Shown: positions 29,409-38,847 of the stretch, in pieces
How positions within the stretch are numbered: position 1 is the stretch's first letter
How the letters are laid out: the number at the start of each line of letters is the position of its first letter
Translations under genes and position numbers: made by a program
Notes under the pieces: generated by a model
Told to the model about the DNA's origin: nothing
What the model saw: only the letters and a program-made list of their open reading frames with translations
Database searches by the model: none
Assembly: GCA_030427635.1 (NCBI GenBank)
Contig: JAUIBA010000006.1
Location: forward strand, 62,001 to 126,000
Direction: 5' to 3'
From: Bacteroidia bacterium
Lineage (GTDB): Bacteria > Bacteroidota > Bacteroidia > Chitinophagales > Chitinophagaceae
DNA: 64,000 nucleotides

Positions 29409-29511
29409 TAATATGGTGCAAAATACACGTAATAATACAAACACCTGACGCAGGAATGTAAGTCGTATTACTTATCTATAGAAAACAAAACCATTACGAA
29501 CGATTAACATG

Positions 29512-29519
29512 TAAATTTG
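29512..29519 (+). promoter_or_regulatory. -7 promoter element for nnr
   Basis: TAAATTTG, a perfect TAnnTTTG, 58 bases before the ATG at 29578. The -33 region lacks a TTG. Confidence 0.4.
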
Positions 29520-29577
29520 TAATGTTCTTACATAGAACTATTATTTTTCTGCCGCTTTAACATCCATAGCCTCAAGT

Positions 29578-31098
29578 ATGAAGATATTATCGGCCGCTCA
29601 AATAAGAGCATGTGACCAACAGACTATTACATCATCATCCATCACATCCCTGCAGCTAATGGAAAGGGCCGCGACAGCCTGTGTAGCATGGATACAAAGC
29701 CATTTACCTCACGATAGCCTTTTTGCTGTACTTTGTGGCACCGGGAATAATGGTGGAGACGGGCTGGCAATAGTGCGGCTGCTTCATAAAGCCGGATATG
29801 GCGCCAAAGCATTTGTATTAACACCTGAAACTAACCCATCAACAGACAGGACAGCCAATCTGAACCGGCTGCTGGCAATAGAAAAAGAACTTGTTACCTA
29901 TGTGGCACCGGAAACATTTATCACTAATATACCAGGTAATATTATAGTAATTGATGCCATTCTGGGAACAGGAACAAACAGACCGCTGGATGGATGGATA
30001 GCACAGTTTATACAACAACTGAACCGATTACGAAACAGAAAGATAGCTATTGATATACCATCCGGAATGATGGCAGACAATGTACCAGCTATAAACAATA
30101 CCGTATTTCATGCAGATGACACGCTAAGCTTTCAATTTTACAAACGTAGTTTCCTGCACCCTGAAGGCGGCCAATACACCGGCAGAATACACATCATAGA
30201 TATAGGGCTGGATAAAACAGCCATACAAAACACAAAAACACAGTACTACATCACTGAAGCCGGGGATATATTACGGGTATTCAGGAAACGGAGTAAGTTC
30301 TCTCACAAAGGGCACTACGGGAGAGTATTAATCGCTGGCGGCAGCTACGGAAAGGTGGGCGCAATTGTACTATCTACTCATGCAGCACTACGTGCCGGAG
30401 CTGGCCTGGTAACGGCATTAATACCGGAGTGTGGATACAATATATTACAGACGGCAGTGCCGGAAGCTATGTGTATAACAAGCGGAGAAAAACATGTAGC
30501 CCACTTCAGTAATGACATTAAGTATGATGCCATAGGTATAGGGCCGGGATTAGGCACTGATAATATAACTGCTGCTGCTCTCGAGTCTTTTATTAAAGCC
30601 GCTACCACACCTATAGTACTGGATGCAGATGCCCTGAATATAATAGCCAATAAGCCTGAGATGCTGAATCAGATTCCGGCAGACTCAATTTTAACTCCCC
30701 ACCCCGGTGAATTTGTAAGACTGTTTGGAGAGAGTACCGACAGTATGGCAATGACAGAAAATGCGCGAATGCAGGCCATGCGTTATAACCTGAATATTGT
30801 GCTGAAGGGTGCTCATACTGCCGTCATAAACAAAGATGGTGAATGCTGGTATAATAACACAGGTAATTCTGGTATGGCTACTGCCGGCTCCGGAGATGTG
30901 CTTACCGGAATCATCACTTCGTTTATGGCTCAGGGGTACAAGCCCTCACATGCAGCACTTGCAGGTGTGTATTTCCATGGCCTGGCAGGAGACATTGCAG
31001 CAGCCACGCACTCACGGGAAAGCATGATAGCTGGAGATATCATTGAAAATCTGGGGGTAGCATTCAGCACTATGTACCCTGATAATACTAATCACTAA
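29578..31098 (+). CDS. nnr: Bifunctional NAD(P)H-hydrate epimerase / ADP-dependent NAD(P)H-hydrate dehydratase
   Basis: A 506-residue two-domain repair enzyme. The N-terminal YjeF_N epimerase (about 1-215) contains CGTGNNGGDGLAIVRLL and IDIPSGM. The C-terminal ribokinase-like dehydratase (about 225-500) has HKGHYGRVLIAGG, GPGLGTDN, DADALN, TPHPGEFVRL and GMATAGSGDVLTGII. It epimerises the damaged R-hydrate of NAD(P)H to S and then dehydrates S-NAD(P)HX to NAD(P)H at the cost of ADP. Length and domain order are those of E. coli Nnr. Its 3' end overlaps the convergent SurA-like gene by 11 bases. Confidence 0.97.
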   Translation: MKILSAAQIRACDQQTITSSSITSLQLMERAATACVAWIQSHLPHDSLFAVLCGTGNNGGDGLAIVRLLHKAGYGAKAFVLTPETNPSTDRTANLNRLLAIEKELVTYVAPETFITNIPGNIIVIDAILGTGTNRPLDGWIAQFIQQLNRLRNRKIAIDIPSGMMADNVPAINNTVFHADDTLSFQFYKRSFLHPEGGQYTGRIHIIDIGLDKTAIQNTKTQYYITEAGDILRVFRKRSKFSHKGHYGRVLIAGGSYGKVGAIVLSTHAALRAGAGLVTALIPECGYNILQTAVPEAMCITSGEKHVAHFSNDIKYDAIGIGPGLGTDNITAAALESFIKAATTPIVLDADALNIIANKPEMLNQIPADSILTPHPGEFVRLFGESTDSMAMTENARMQAMRYNLNIVLKGAHTAVINKDGECWYNNTGNSGMATAGSGDVLTGIITSFMAQGYKPSHAALAGVYFHGLAGDIAAATHSRESMIAGDIIENLGVAFSTMYPDNTNH

Positions 31099-32443
31099 GC
31101 GCCCACTCATTAAGTACAGGGCAAGAGCGGTATTCAGGGTCTATCCATAAGTAGAATGATGGCGCTTTCTGCTTTACCCACGACTGTATCTTCATTTGCT
31201 TTTTCTGCCCCAGTGCTACATCCTGTATGCGACCATAGTCCTCCTTCAGGTTTGCCCTGTGCGGTGAAGTTCTGCTTCTCAGGAAAATGATACGGGAAGA
31301 TTTCTCGCGCATATCATTAATGAAAACATGCGGTGCTGATACCTGCCCTTCCTGTAGTGTATCCAGCATAAGTACCATCACAGGGTCCAGCTTGCTCACA
31401 TCCAGCTCTGTATTACCGGTAGCCGGGTCTGCCACCATACCACCTGTACGCTTTGCTGCCTCATCGGTAGAAAACTTACCTACTGCCTCCTGGAAGCTCA
31501 TTTTACCAGATACTATCAATCCCCTTATACTATCCAGCTTTGCAATTGACTTTTCAAAATCGGCACTGGTAACAGTGGGTTTAACCAATATATGCCTTAT
31601 ATCTGCTTCGTCACCTTTTCTGCTTACCATCTGTATTATATGGTAACCGAAACGTGTTTTTACGATAGGAGATATCTCTCCGTTCTGCAGCTTAAAGGTA
31701 GCAGCTTCAAATTCAGGAACAAACTTACCATCCCGCTTCACACCGCCATAAAACCCGCCTTCATCACGGCTACCCGGGTCATCACTGTAAAACCCTGCAG
31801 CAACTTCAAAACTCATTTTACCGGAAATAACATCATTGCGGATATCTTCAATCTTTTTGTGAGCATATTCCTCCATTTCCTGACTCACAGGAGGATCTAC
31901 CACAATCTGCCCTACCTCTACCGAAGCAGGAAAATAAGGCAGACTGTCTTTAGGTATTTTGTTATAAAATGCCTCTACCTCGGCTGGTGTTATTTTTACA
32001 TGCTCCAGTATATCGCCTTGCACTCTTTCTGCCAGCATCTGCTCCTTTATCAAATCCCGGTATTCCTCTTTCAACTGAAAAACTGTCTTACCCGATATCT
32101 GCTCCAGCTTTTCTTTAGAGCCATATACCTGAGTAAAATAACGAATACGATTATCCAACTGACCTTCTACATCCTCATCAGATACAGAAACGCTGTCTCT
32201 GTCGGCCTGTTCCATCATCATACGCTGGAGTATCATTCCCTGCAATGCAATACAACTCATGGAGTCTCCCATGGAGGGGTCCTGCTGGCGGGCCTGTGCT
32301 AATTGAATCTCCAGCTCTGACAAAAGAATAATTCTATTCCTTCCTACTTTCACAATAATCTTATCAAGCGTTTGCTGTGCTACAACAAACTGCCCGGATG
32401 CCAGCAACAAAACAAGACAAATCCCCCTGACTAATACATTCAT
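31088..32443 (-). CDS. surA: SurA-like periplasmic peptidyl-prolyl isomerase/chaperone
   Basis: A 451-residue exported protein (signal 1-22, ending VVAQQ). The N-terminal SurA_N helical chaperone region (about 25-165) is followed by two parvulin domains. The first (about 170-280) has ASVEVGQIVV and FGYHIIQMVSRKG. The second (about 285-400) has ADIRHILVKP and FSTDEAAKRTGGM. It would assist folding and delivery of outer-membrane proteins in the periplasm, relevant in a genome rich in barrel and T9SS proteins. Its own -7 box at 32470-32477 suggests transcription independent of the upstream aminotransferase operon. Confidence 0.93.
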   Translation of the reverse strand: MNVLVRGICLVLLLASGQFVVAQQTLDKIIVKVGRNRIILLSELEIQLAQARQQDPSMGDSMSCIALQGMILQRMMMEQADRDSVSVSDEDVEGQLDNRIRYFTQVYGSKEKLEQISGKTVFQLKEEYRDLIKEQMLAERVQGDILEHVKITPAEVEAFYNKIPKDSLPYFPASVEVGQIVVDPPVSQEMEEYAHKKIEDIRNDVISGKMSFEVAAGFYSDDPGSRDEGGFYGGVKRDGKFVPEFEAATFKLQNGEISPIVKTRFGYHIIQMVSRKGDEADIRHILVKPTVTSADFEKSIAKLDSIRGLIVSGKMSFQEAVGKFSTDEAAKRTGGMVADPATGNTELDVSKLDPVMVLMLDTLQEGQVSAPHVFINDMREKSSRIIFLRSRTSPHRANLKEDYGRIQDVALGQKKQMKIQSWVKQKAPSFYLWIDPEYRSCPVLNEWALSD

Positions 32444-32469
32444 CGAATAAAAATATAATAGAAAACGAA

Positions 32470-32477
32470 CAAATTTA
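32470..32477 (-). promoter_or_regulatory. -7 promoter element for the surA-like gene
   Basis: Minus-strand TAAATTTG, a perfect TAnnTTTG, 26 bases before the start at 32443. Confidence 0.45.
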
Positions 32478-32537
32478 ACCTGTTTAAAGGTATATCACTG
32501 TGTCGTTCCTCATTTTAACGTTTATATACAATTCACA

Positions 32538-33668
32538 TTATCCCAGCACTTCATTAATAACAGAAATTATCCGCTCAAAGTCATTTTCTGTCAGGTTTGA
32601 GCCAGACGGAAGGCATAACCCCTGCATAAATAACTTATCAGCCACACAATCTCCATAATAAGGGTAATTCTCAAATATTGGCTGCTGATGCATAGGTTTC
32701 CACAATGGACGGGACTCAATGTTATTCTGCTCTAATGCCAGTCGTAAATCTTCCCTCGTCACACCAGCTATATCAGAGTCTACCAATATTGTTGTCAGCC
32801 AGCGATTACTGAAATAGCCAGGCAACTCTTCTGACATGGAAATACCCGGTTTACCAGCAAAAACACTTTTATATGCTGCAAAAATCTCCCTCCTGCGATT
32901 CACCCGGTCTTGCAAAACCTGCATCTGCCCACGGCCAATTCCGGCACATACATTACTAAGCCTGTAATTATACCCTATATGTGAATGCTGATAATGAGGT
33001 GCATTATCTCGTGCCTGAGTGGCAAGAAATGTGGCTTTCTTTATCGCACCTTCGTCCACAGACACTAAAGCACCACCACCAGATGTTGTTATTATCTTAT
33101 TACCATTGAACGACAGGGCAGAAAAGCGGCCAAATGTACCACACATCTGTCCATCAACCGAAGAGCCAAGCGCTTCTGCCGCATCTTCCAGTACAGGAAT
33201 ATCATACTTGTCTGCTACAGCCTGAATTTCTTTTATACGGGCAGGCATACCGTAAAGGTGTACAGGAATAATAGCTTTGGGCTTTTTGCCTTTCGCCATA
33301 CGGTCCTTTATAGCGGCTTCTAGCCACTCAGGAGACATATTCCATGTTTCCGGCTCACTGTCTACAAATACGGGTTTAGCTCCGAGGTAACAGATAGGAT
33401 TGGCCGATGCAGAAAAGGTAAAACTCTGACATATCACCTCATCACCGGGGCCCACACCCAGTAATATCAACCCCAGATGAATAGCCGCAGTACCAGAACT
33501 AAGAGCAGCTACATGCATATGGCCACCCAGATAAGATGCAATATCCTGTTCAAATCCATTTACATTAGGGCCCAACGGTGCAATCCAGTTACTGCTAAAT
33601 GCTTCATTAACAAACTGCTGCTCCCCCCCACCCATATGTGGGGATGACATCCATATCTTATTGCTCAT
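32538..33668 (-). CDS. DegT/DnrJ/EryC1/StrS-family sugar aminotransferase (PglE-like)
   Basis: A 376-residue PLP enzyme of normal family length. The cofactor Lys191 is in SFNGNKIITTSGGG, with the phosphate/ring contacts SSGTAAIHLGL (about 57-67) and EDAAEALGS (about 161-169). These enzymes aminate 4-keto (or 3-keto) sugar nucleotides, and the closest-looking group is PglE/LegC-type UDP-4-amino-sugar synthases. It overlaps the PglD-like acetyltransferase gene by 11 bases, which fits sequential amination and N-acetylation of a surface sugar. It is the last gene of a three-gene operon. Confidence 0.93.
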   Translation of the reverse strand: MSNKIWMSSPHMGGGEQQFVNEAFSSNWIAPLGPNVNGFEQDIASYLGGHMHVAALSSGTAAIHLGLILLGVGPGDEVICQSFTFSASANPICYLGAKPVFVDSEPETWNMSPEWLEAAIKDRMAKGKKPKAIIPVHLYGMPARIKEIQAVADKYDIPVLEDAAEALGSSVDGQMCGTFGRFSALSFNGNKIITTSGGGALVSVDEGAIKKATFLATQARDNAPHYQHSHIGYNYRLSNVCAGIGRGQMQVLQDRVNRRREIFAAYKSVFAGKPGISMSEELPGYFSNRWLTTILVDSDIAGVTREDLRLALEQNNIESRPLWKPMHQQPIFENYPYYGDCVADKLFMQGLCLPSGSNLTENDFERIISVINEVLG

Positions 33669-34269
33669 GCTGCGGGGTATTGATTTTTATTATCCTTGCC
33701 GGGTTACCTACAACCGTAGCATAATCAGGGACATCCCTTATCACTACGGCACCTGCACCTATTGTACACCATTTACCAATCCTTATTCCCTGTATGGCCA
33801 CTGCGCCTGCACCAAAATGAGTTCCCTCACCTATGTGTACATCTCCGCTTAATGTGGCATTGGGTGACACATGAGAAAAGTCGCCCAGCACACAGTCATG
33901 ATCTATAGATGCACAGGTATTAACAATACAATGTTTTCCCACCGAGGTATCGGCATTTATTACGGCACCAGCCATTACCACAGTACCCTCCCCCACTCTG
34001 GCCCGTACAGAAACAATAGCACCGGAATGCAATGCTACCGGAAATGAAACACGTCCATGCAGCTTTGCAGCAATTTTCATACGAACTGCGTTTGCACCTA
34101 TCCCGATAACTACCTGATTATCTCCATCACCGGAAAATGGTCTGGACACATTGTACTCCCATACCGGTGGTCTGTCCGCATCATCCCATATTTCTATTTC
34201 GCGGATACCCATACTTTCCAGTATTTCTATTACAACCTTACCGTGACCACTGGCACCGTAAACAATCAT
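33658..34269 (-). CDS. PglD/NeuD-family sugar O/N-acetyltransferase
   Basis: A 203-residue enzyme. The N-terminal Rossmann-like part starts MIVYGASGHGKVVIEIL, as in PglD, and binds the nucleotide sugar. The C-terminal part is a left-handed beta-helix with hexapeptide repeats (ATLSGDVHIGEGTHFGAGAV, KWCTIGAGAVV). A putative catalytic His lies in the SIDHDCVLGDF segment (about residue 118). It transfers acetyl from acetyl-CoA to an amino sugar. The family and the overlap with the DegT aminotransferase point to UDP-4-amino-4,6-dideoxy-sugar acetylation. The required 4,6-dehydratase is not in this window. Confidence 0.92.
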   Translation of the reverse strand: MIVYGASGHGKVVIEILESMGIREIEIWDDADRPPVWEYNVSRPFSGDGDNQVVIGIGANAVRMKIAAKLHGRVSFPVALHSGAIVSVRARVGEGTVVMAGAVINADTSVGKHCIVNTCASIDHDCVLGDFSHVSPNATLSGDVHIGEGTHFGAGAVAIQGIRIGKWCTIGAGAVVIRDVPDYATVVGNPARIIKINTPQHEQ

Positions 34270-34279
34270 AGTAATGAAT

Positions 34280-35473
34280 TTACTTGCTGTTATATTCTTT
34301 AAGTGCTATTTCCAGGCAATCCATTGCCATGTTTATGGCATCCTGATTGAGTACGTATGCCAGTCGCACTTCATTCTTTCCTTTATCAGGCGTAGCATAA
34401 AAGCCTGCGGCAGGAGCCATCATTACAGTAGCACCATTATGAGAAAAGCTCTCCAGCAACCACTGACAGAATTTCTCACTATCATCTACAGGTAAGCTTG
34501 CCATAGCATAAAATGCACCACCGGGATTAGGACATAATACTCCCTCCATAGCATTCAGGCGGCGTACTAGTAAATCGCGACGTGCATTATATTCAGCATG
34601 CACACCTTCAAAATAATCTTCCGGCATATCTACGGCCGCCTCACCCAGTATCTGTGCAAAAGATGGAGGACTCAGCCTGGCCTGCGCAAACTTCATTGCC
34701 GCATCAATAACAGTTTTGTTACGTGTTACGAAAGAACCTATTCTCCCACCACATGCGCTATATCTTTTACTGATAGTATCCAGCAGTATTACATTCTGTG
34801 ACATGCCTTCCAGTGTCATTGCCGACTTATGTTTGCGCCCATCATAGCAAAACTCTCTGTATGCCTCATCACTGAAAAGGAAAAGGTCATACCTCAGACA
34901 TATATCTCTTAGTATATTCAGCTCCTCTTCACTATATAAATATCCGGTAGGGTTATTGGGATTGCATATCATAATGGCTTTAGTACGTGGAGTGATCGCC
35001 ATTTCAAAATCGCTGATTGGGGGCAATGCAAATCCAGTCTCTATGCCAGATGGAATTGGAATAATTTTCACCCCCGAGCTAGTGGCAAAACCATTGTAGT
35101 TTGCATAGAACGGCTCAGGAATAATGATTTCATCTCCTGGGTCAAGGCATCCCATTATAGCAAACAGTATGGCTTCAGACCCTCCGGTTGTCACAATAAT
35201 ATCTGCCGGGGTAACATTGATGCCATTCCTTTTATAATACTCCGCCAGTTTGGCCCGGTAGCTATCAAAACCAGCACTGGGACTATACTCAAGTACTTTC
35301 ATATGAGTATTGCGCACTGCATCAAGAATCACCTGAGGTGTCTCAATATCGGGTTGACCAATATTAAGATGGAATACTTTTGTTCCACGCTTTTTAGCAG
35401 CATCGGCATATGGCACGAGCTTTCTGATGGGAGATGGTGGCATATGTGTGCCACGAGACGATATAGACGGCAT
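34280..35473 (-). CDS. Class I/II PLP-dependent aminotransferase (aspartate aminotransferase-like)
   Basis: A 397-residue fold-type I enzyme. The PLP Lys236 is in DTISKRYSACGGRIG, with NPNNPTGYLYS (about 171-181) and SDEAYREF for cofactor binding. The N-terminus SSRGTHMPPSPIRKLVPYAD is the usual start of this subgroup and supports the ATG at 35473. It transfers the amino group of Asp, Glu or similar amino acids to a 2-oxo acid. It is the first gene of the operon leading to the PglD- and DegT-like genes, with a 10-base gap. A perfect TAnnTTTG box at 35479-35486 ends 5 bases before the ATG. Confidence 0.93.
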   Translation of the reverse strand: MPSISSRGTHMPPSPIRKLVPYADAAKKRGTKVFHLNIGQPDIETPQVILDAVRNTHMKVLEYSPSAGFDSYRAKLAEYYKRNGINVTPADIIVTTGGSEAILFAIMGCLDPGDEIIIPEPFYANYNGFATSSGVKIIPIPSGIETGFALPPISDFEMAITPRTKAIMICNPNNPTGYLYSEEELNILRDICLRYDLFLFSDEAYREFCYDGRKHKSAMTLEGMSQNVILLDTISKRYSACGGRIGSFVTRNKTVIDAAMKFAQARLSPPSFAQILGEAAVDMPEDYFEGVHAEYNARRDLLVRRLNAMEGVLCPNPGGAFYAMASLPVDDSEKFCQWLLESFSHNGATVMMAPAAGFYATPDKGKNEVRLAYVLNQDAINMAMDCLEIALKEYNSK

Positions 35474-35770
35474 GGGCGCAAAGGTATATCAAAAAACAAG
35501 TGTAATATATAGTTCAGAGATACGTTTAGCCTCTAAGAAAAAAAATGCGTATTATTATAGCAAAATATGCACCTGTGACCCAACAGTTCACACACCCGCT
35601 ACTGTTATTCTGTCTTTTTTCCCAAAATAAAGGACGAGTAATATTTTATAAGAATGTTGGCCGTTTTATTAGCCCATTTATCCCCCAAAACTGCTACTCA
35701 CATAATGTAATTACCACCTGCGGCAAAAGAAGAACATCAATAAAAGAAAAATCAAAACATCAACGACAGA
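35474..35770. other. Divergent intergenic region upstream of aminotransferase and AT-rich kinase
   Basis: 297 bases without a convincing gene. It holds the aminotransferase -7 box (35479-35486, minus strand). No LytTR-type repeats are seen, and no clear plus-strand promoter for the kinase at 35771 could be identified. The region is AT-rich like the kinase gene. Confidence 0.5.
35479..35486 (-). promoter_or_regulatory. -7 promoter element abutting the aminotransferase gene
   Basis: Minus-strand TACCTTTG, a perfect TAnnTTTG, 5 bases before the ATG at 35473. Confidence 0.4.
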
Positions 35771-38700
35771 ATGCCTGACCTTTTGTTAAGATACTATGGG
35801 CAACTACTCTGTTTGCTATTTCTGTCGCTACCAATGTATGCACAGCATACTGCCTCATTTAACCTGAATGCTGACAATGGGCTGTTATCAAACCACATAT
35901 ACGGATTAACAACCGATCACCTTGGATACTTATGGATAGCAACTGACCGGGGTGTATTGAAGTATAACGGATATGACTGTATATCATTTACAACAGCTGA
36001 CGGACTGCCTAGTGACGACGTGTGGGGGCTTTTGGAAGATAAAAAAGGTAGAATGTGGCTAAGTACAATTGCCGACCATGTAGGTTACATACATGAAAAT
36101 AAGTATAAAAATGCTATAAGCGATAAAATATCAGGTACATTCTACCCTATAATGATGAGCCCGATTGATAGTGGCATTTATTTTTCGAGTACACACCTGA
36201 ACGGCTTAACAAGCGCAATTATATGCATGGAAAGAAATGACACAATATTCCCATTTGAACTGTCTGATGAAAAATTTCACTACAAGTTCAAAACAAATGA
36301 CATTGGTGCATCAATACATTCAGGAACAAAAAAATATGTCTTCTACAAACGAAATGGGTTTCGCCTCGATAATCTCCATTTAGCTATTGACGCACCTGAA
36401 AAAGTAGCAATGACACTACTGCCTAAGTTAACATGGGAAATAATACAAAAATATATTAGTGGAGTTAGCACAGGATACATTACAATAAACATAGATGGCA
36501 ACTTTCTCTGTTATATTCCATATTTCTCTAAAAGTCTACTGAGGCTTAATCCGGAAACATCCATTATAGACACTATTAACCTAAAGCCATTGGGCTTTAA
36601 TGAAGAAATAGAATATATCAGCATTGGAAAAGATAGTAGTTGTGAAATAATCCATATATACTCATCCAAAAAGATCCTGTCTCTTGGCATAAAAGATGCT
36701 AAAATCGTCAAACATAGTACGATATCAATAGCGGAAGCAACATCGGGCAAAGGCGAAAACATAAAAGTAACCTGCAATACCAACCAAAGCATTTGGGACA
36801 TATGCATAGGAACAAATGATCATGGTACTTTCATAACGCGCGACTGTATCCCGTCAAAATTGTCTATTCCTGAATTCCTGAAATTATACCGTCCTTTAGG
36901 AACAGCTAATGGGTACAAGTATTGGTATAGCAACGCTACAAAGACATTGCTGTTATTGCAGAACAATAAAGCAGTAAAAGAATTCCATATAAACACAAAC
37001 GTTGAAAATGTTATTTCATATAACAATGATACAGTAATAATTTCCGGGCAACATGTGTACTATCTCAATACGAAGACAATGATATTGAGCAATGCACTAA
37101 TGACTGACTATGGAACGAATATCCGTAAAATCATAAGAGGAACAGCAAAAAACTACTTCATAATTGCAAGAACAGGGGCCTACTTTGTAGCAGATGACGA
37201 TGATAAGTCCAAAAGATCTGGCTTTAATCATATCGGTACTGAATGGTATGAAGGGGCAGGATATTATAGCTGTGAAAATGCTATTGTCGCATTTACAAGA
37301 AAAAAAATATCATTATTTAATGCCACTAATGGCACTCCCGACACTAACTCAATATTCTATCACAGAATTTTTAACCGAATAAAAGGCGTATCACTCGATA
37401 ATAGATATTGCCATATGTATATTCAGACCAATGACACTCTTTATAGATACAATTCTGCAACAAAAACGATAAATACAATAGACATAAATATAAACTTTGC
37501 TAACTGTAATATTCAAATAGTAAATGATCAGTTGATTTTATATGGCGACATTGGGGTATACTTCTATTTAATATTGCCCGATGGGTCATTGACAAAACCA
37601 ATAACCTATAATAACTTCAAAAAGCTTCGATATCGAAGCATCGATAAGCTATACATATTAGATAGTTCTTTACTAATACATACCGACAAGGGACAACTTT
37701 CGCTGCAAATACCAGACAGAGATTTGTTCTTCAAAAATGCATCCAACTACACAGATAGAAAAATATTACTTGCCAAAGTTGGTACACATACACGGCATAT
37801 ATCCCATAAAGACACATTGGAATTAAGCCAGAAAAACAAATTTATTTCTATGGATGTAATTAACCCATACGGCAATGGAAAATTGGCTGTATACTATCTA
37901 ACCAGAAAAAATGGAAACTGGGAAAAAAGCACGTCAAGTGAAGTAATACTGCCGGAATCTTTCAAACCTGACAGATACAACAAAATATGGGTATATTTTA
38001 AAGATGATGGATGGAAAAGTGATGTAATTGAATTAACCGTGTACATCACTCCTTTATGGTGGCAAACACGTAAGGCACAGCGGTTATTCTGGATTGGGGG
38101 TATCTTGTTAGGCATAGCTATAGTAAGTCTTGCAATATTTGTCACAAGAAGGATAGTAACAAAAGCGAACGAAAAACGAAATCTGCAAAGAGAACTAGAG
38201 CTGAAAGCAATTTATGCTCAAATAAACCCTCATTTTATATTTAACACACTTACATCGGCACTTCTGTTGGTAAGTAAGAACCGGATGGACGAGGCATATG
38301 TTCACATATCAAAATTCTCAAAACTATTGCGAAGCTATCTCAAATCGTCCAGAAACAAGTTTATTACACTGGCTGAAGAAATTGAAAACCTAAAAAATTA
38401 TACAGAACTACAACAAACAAGATTCAAGGAAAGGTTCAGATGTGATATTACTGTAGATGATTCACTTGATACAGAAAGTGAAAAAATACCTTCGTTATTG
38501 ATTCAGCCGTTTGTAGAAAATGCTATTAACCATGGAATTTTATACAGTGAAAATCAGGGATATCTGACTATTTCTTTTAAAAAAATTGCTCATGGCGTAG
38601 CATGCACTGTATCAGATAATGGAATAGGACGAAAAAAATCATTAGAAGCAAAAAATAACCAGGAAAATATTTTAGGGTCTTATGGCAACATGATGATTAA

Positions 38701-38815
38701 AGACCTGGTGGAGATTTTCAATAAATATGAAGATATGACCATTAGTATCAATTATGAAGATCACGAACCATCAGGCACAGGTACAACGGTAAAAATACTA
38801 ATTATAAAACAGTAA
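35771..38815 (+). CDS. LytS-type sensor histidine kinase with regulator propeller (AT-rich paralogue)
   Basis: A 1,014-residue kinase. The signal peptide is about 1-24 (ending MYAQH). The periplasmic propeller region starts with clear Reg_prop motifs (NGLLSNHIYGLTTDHLGYLW, DGLPSDDVWGLLEDKKGRMW), but later blades are degenerate. A diverged Y_Y_Y-like domain precedes a TM helix at about 776-796. The cytoplasmic kinase has phosphoacceptor His in INPHFIFNTLTS, then FVENAINHGIL and SDNGIGRKK. It is paralogous to the kinase at 11595 but sits before, not after, its LytTR regulator. Base composition is visibly AT-richer than its neighbours: the 60 bases from 37441 have 14 G/C, against 28 in the 60 bases from 12961 of the paralogue. 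Confidence 0.94.
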   Translation: MPDLLLRYYGQLLCLLFLSLPMYAQHTASFNLNADNGLLSNHIYGLTTDHLGYLWIATDRGVLKYNGYDCISFTTADGLPSDDVWGLLEDKKGRMWLSTIADHVGYIHENKYKNAISDKISGTFYPIMMSPIDSGIYFSSTHLNGLTSAIICMERNDTIFPFELSDEKFHYKFKTNDIGASIHSGTKKYVFYKRNGFRLDNLHLAIDAPEKVAMTLLPKLTWEIIQKYISGVSTGYITINIDGNFLCYIPYFSKSLLRLNPETSIIDTINLKPLGFNEEIEYISIGKDSSCEIIHIYSSKKILSLGIKDAKIVKHSTISIAEATSGKGENIKVTCNTNQSIWDICIGTNDHGTFITRDCIPSKLSIPEFLKLYRPLGTANGYKYWYSNATKTLLLLQNNKAVKEFHINTNVENVISYNNDTVIISGQHVYYLNTKTMILSNALMTDYGTNIRKIIRGTAKNYFIIARTGAYFVADDDDKSKRSGFNHIGTEWYEGAGYYSCENAIVAFTRKKISLFNATNGTPDTNSIFYHRIFNRIKGVSLDNRYCHMYIQTNDTLYRYNSATKTINTIDININFANCNIQIVNDQLILYGDIGVYFYLILPDGSLTKPITYNNFKKLRYRSIDKLYILDSSLLIHTDKGQLSLQIPDRDLFFKNASNYTDRKILLAKVGTHTRHISHKDTLELSQKNKFISMDVINPYGNGKLAVYYLTRKNGNWEKSTSSEVILPESFKPDRYNKIWVYFKDDGWKSDVIELTVYITPLWWQTRKAQRLFWIGGILLGIAIVSLAIFVTRRIVTKANEKRNLQRELELKAIYAQINPHFIFNTLTSALLLVSKNRMDEAYVHISKFSKLLRSYLKSSRNKFITLAEEIENLKNYTELQQTRFKERFRCDITVDDSLDTESEKIPSLLIQPFVENAINHGILYSENQGYLTISFKKIAHGVACTVSDNGIGRKKSLEAKNNQENILGSYGNMMIKDLVEIFNKYEDMTISINYEDHEPSGTGTTVKILIIKQ

Positions 38816-38847
38816 ATATTAAATCACAGGTGTTAACCGGTAATAAT

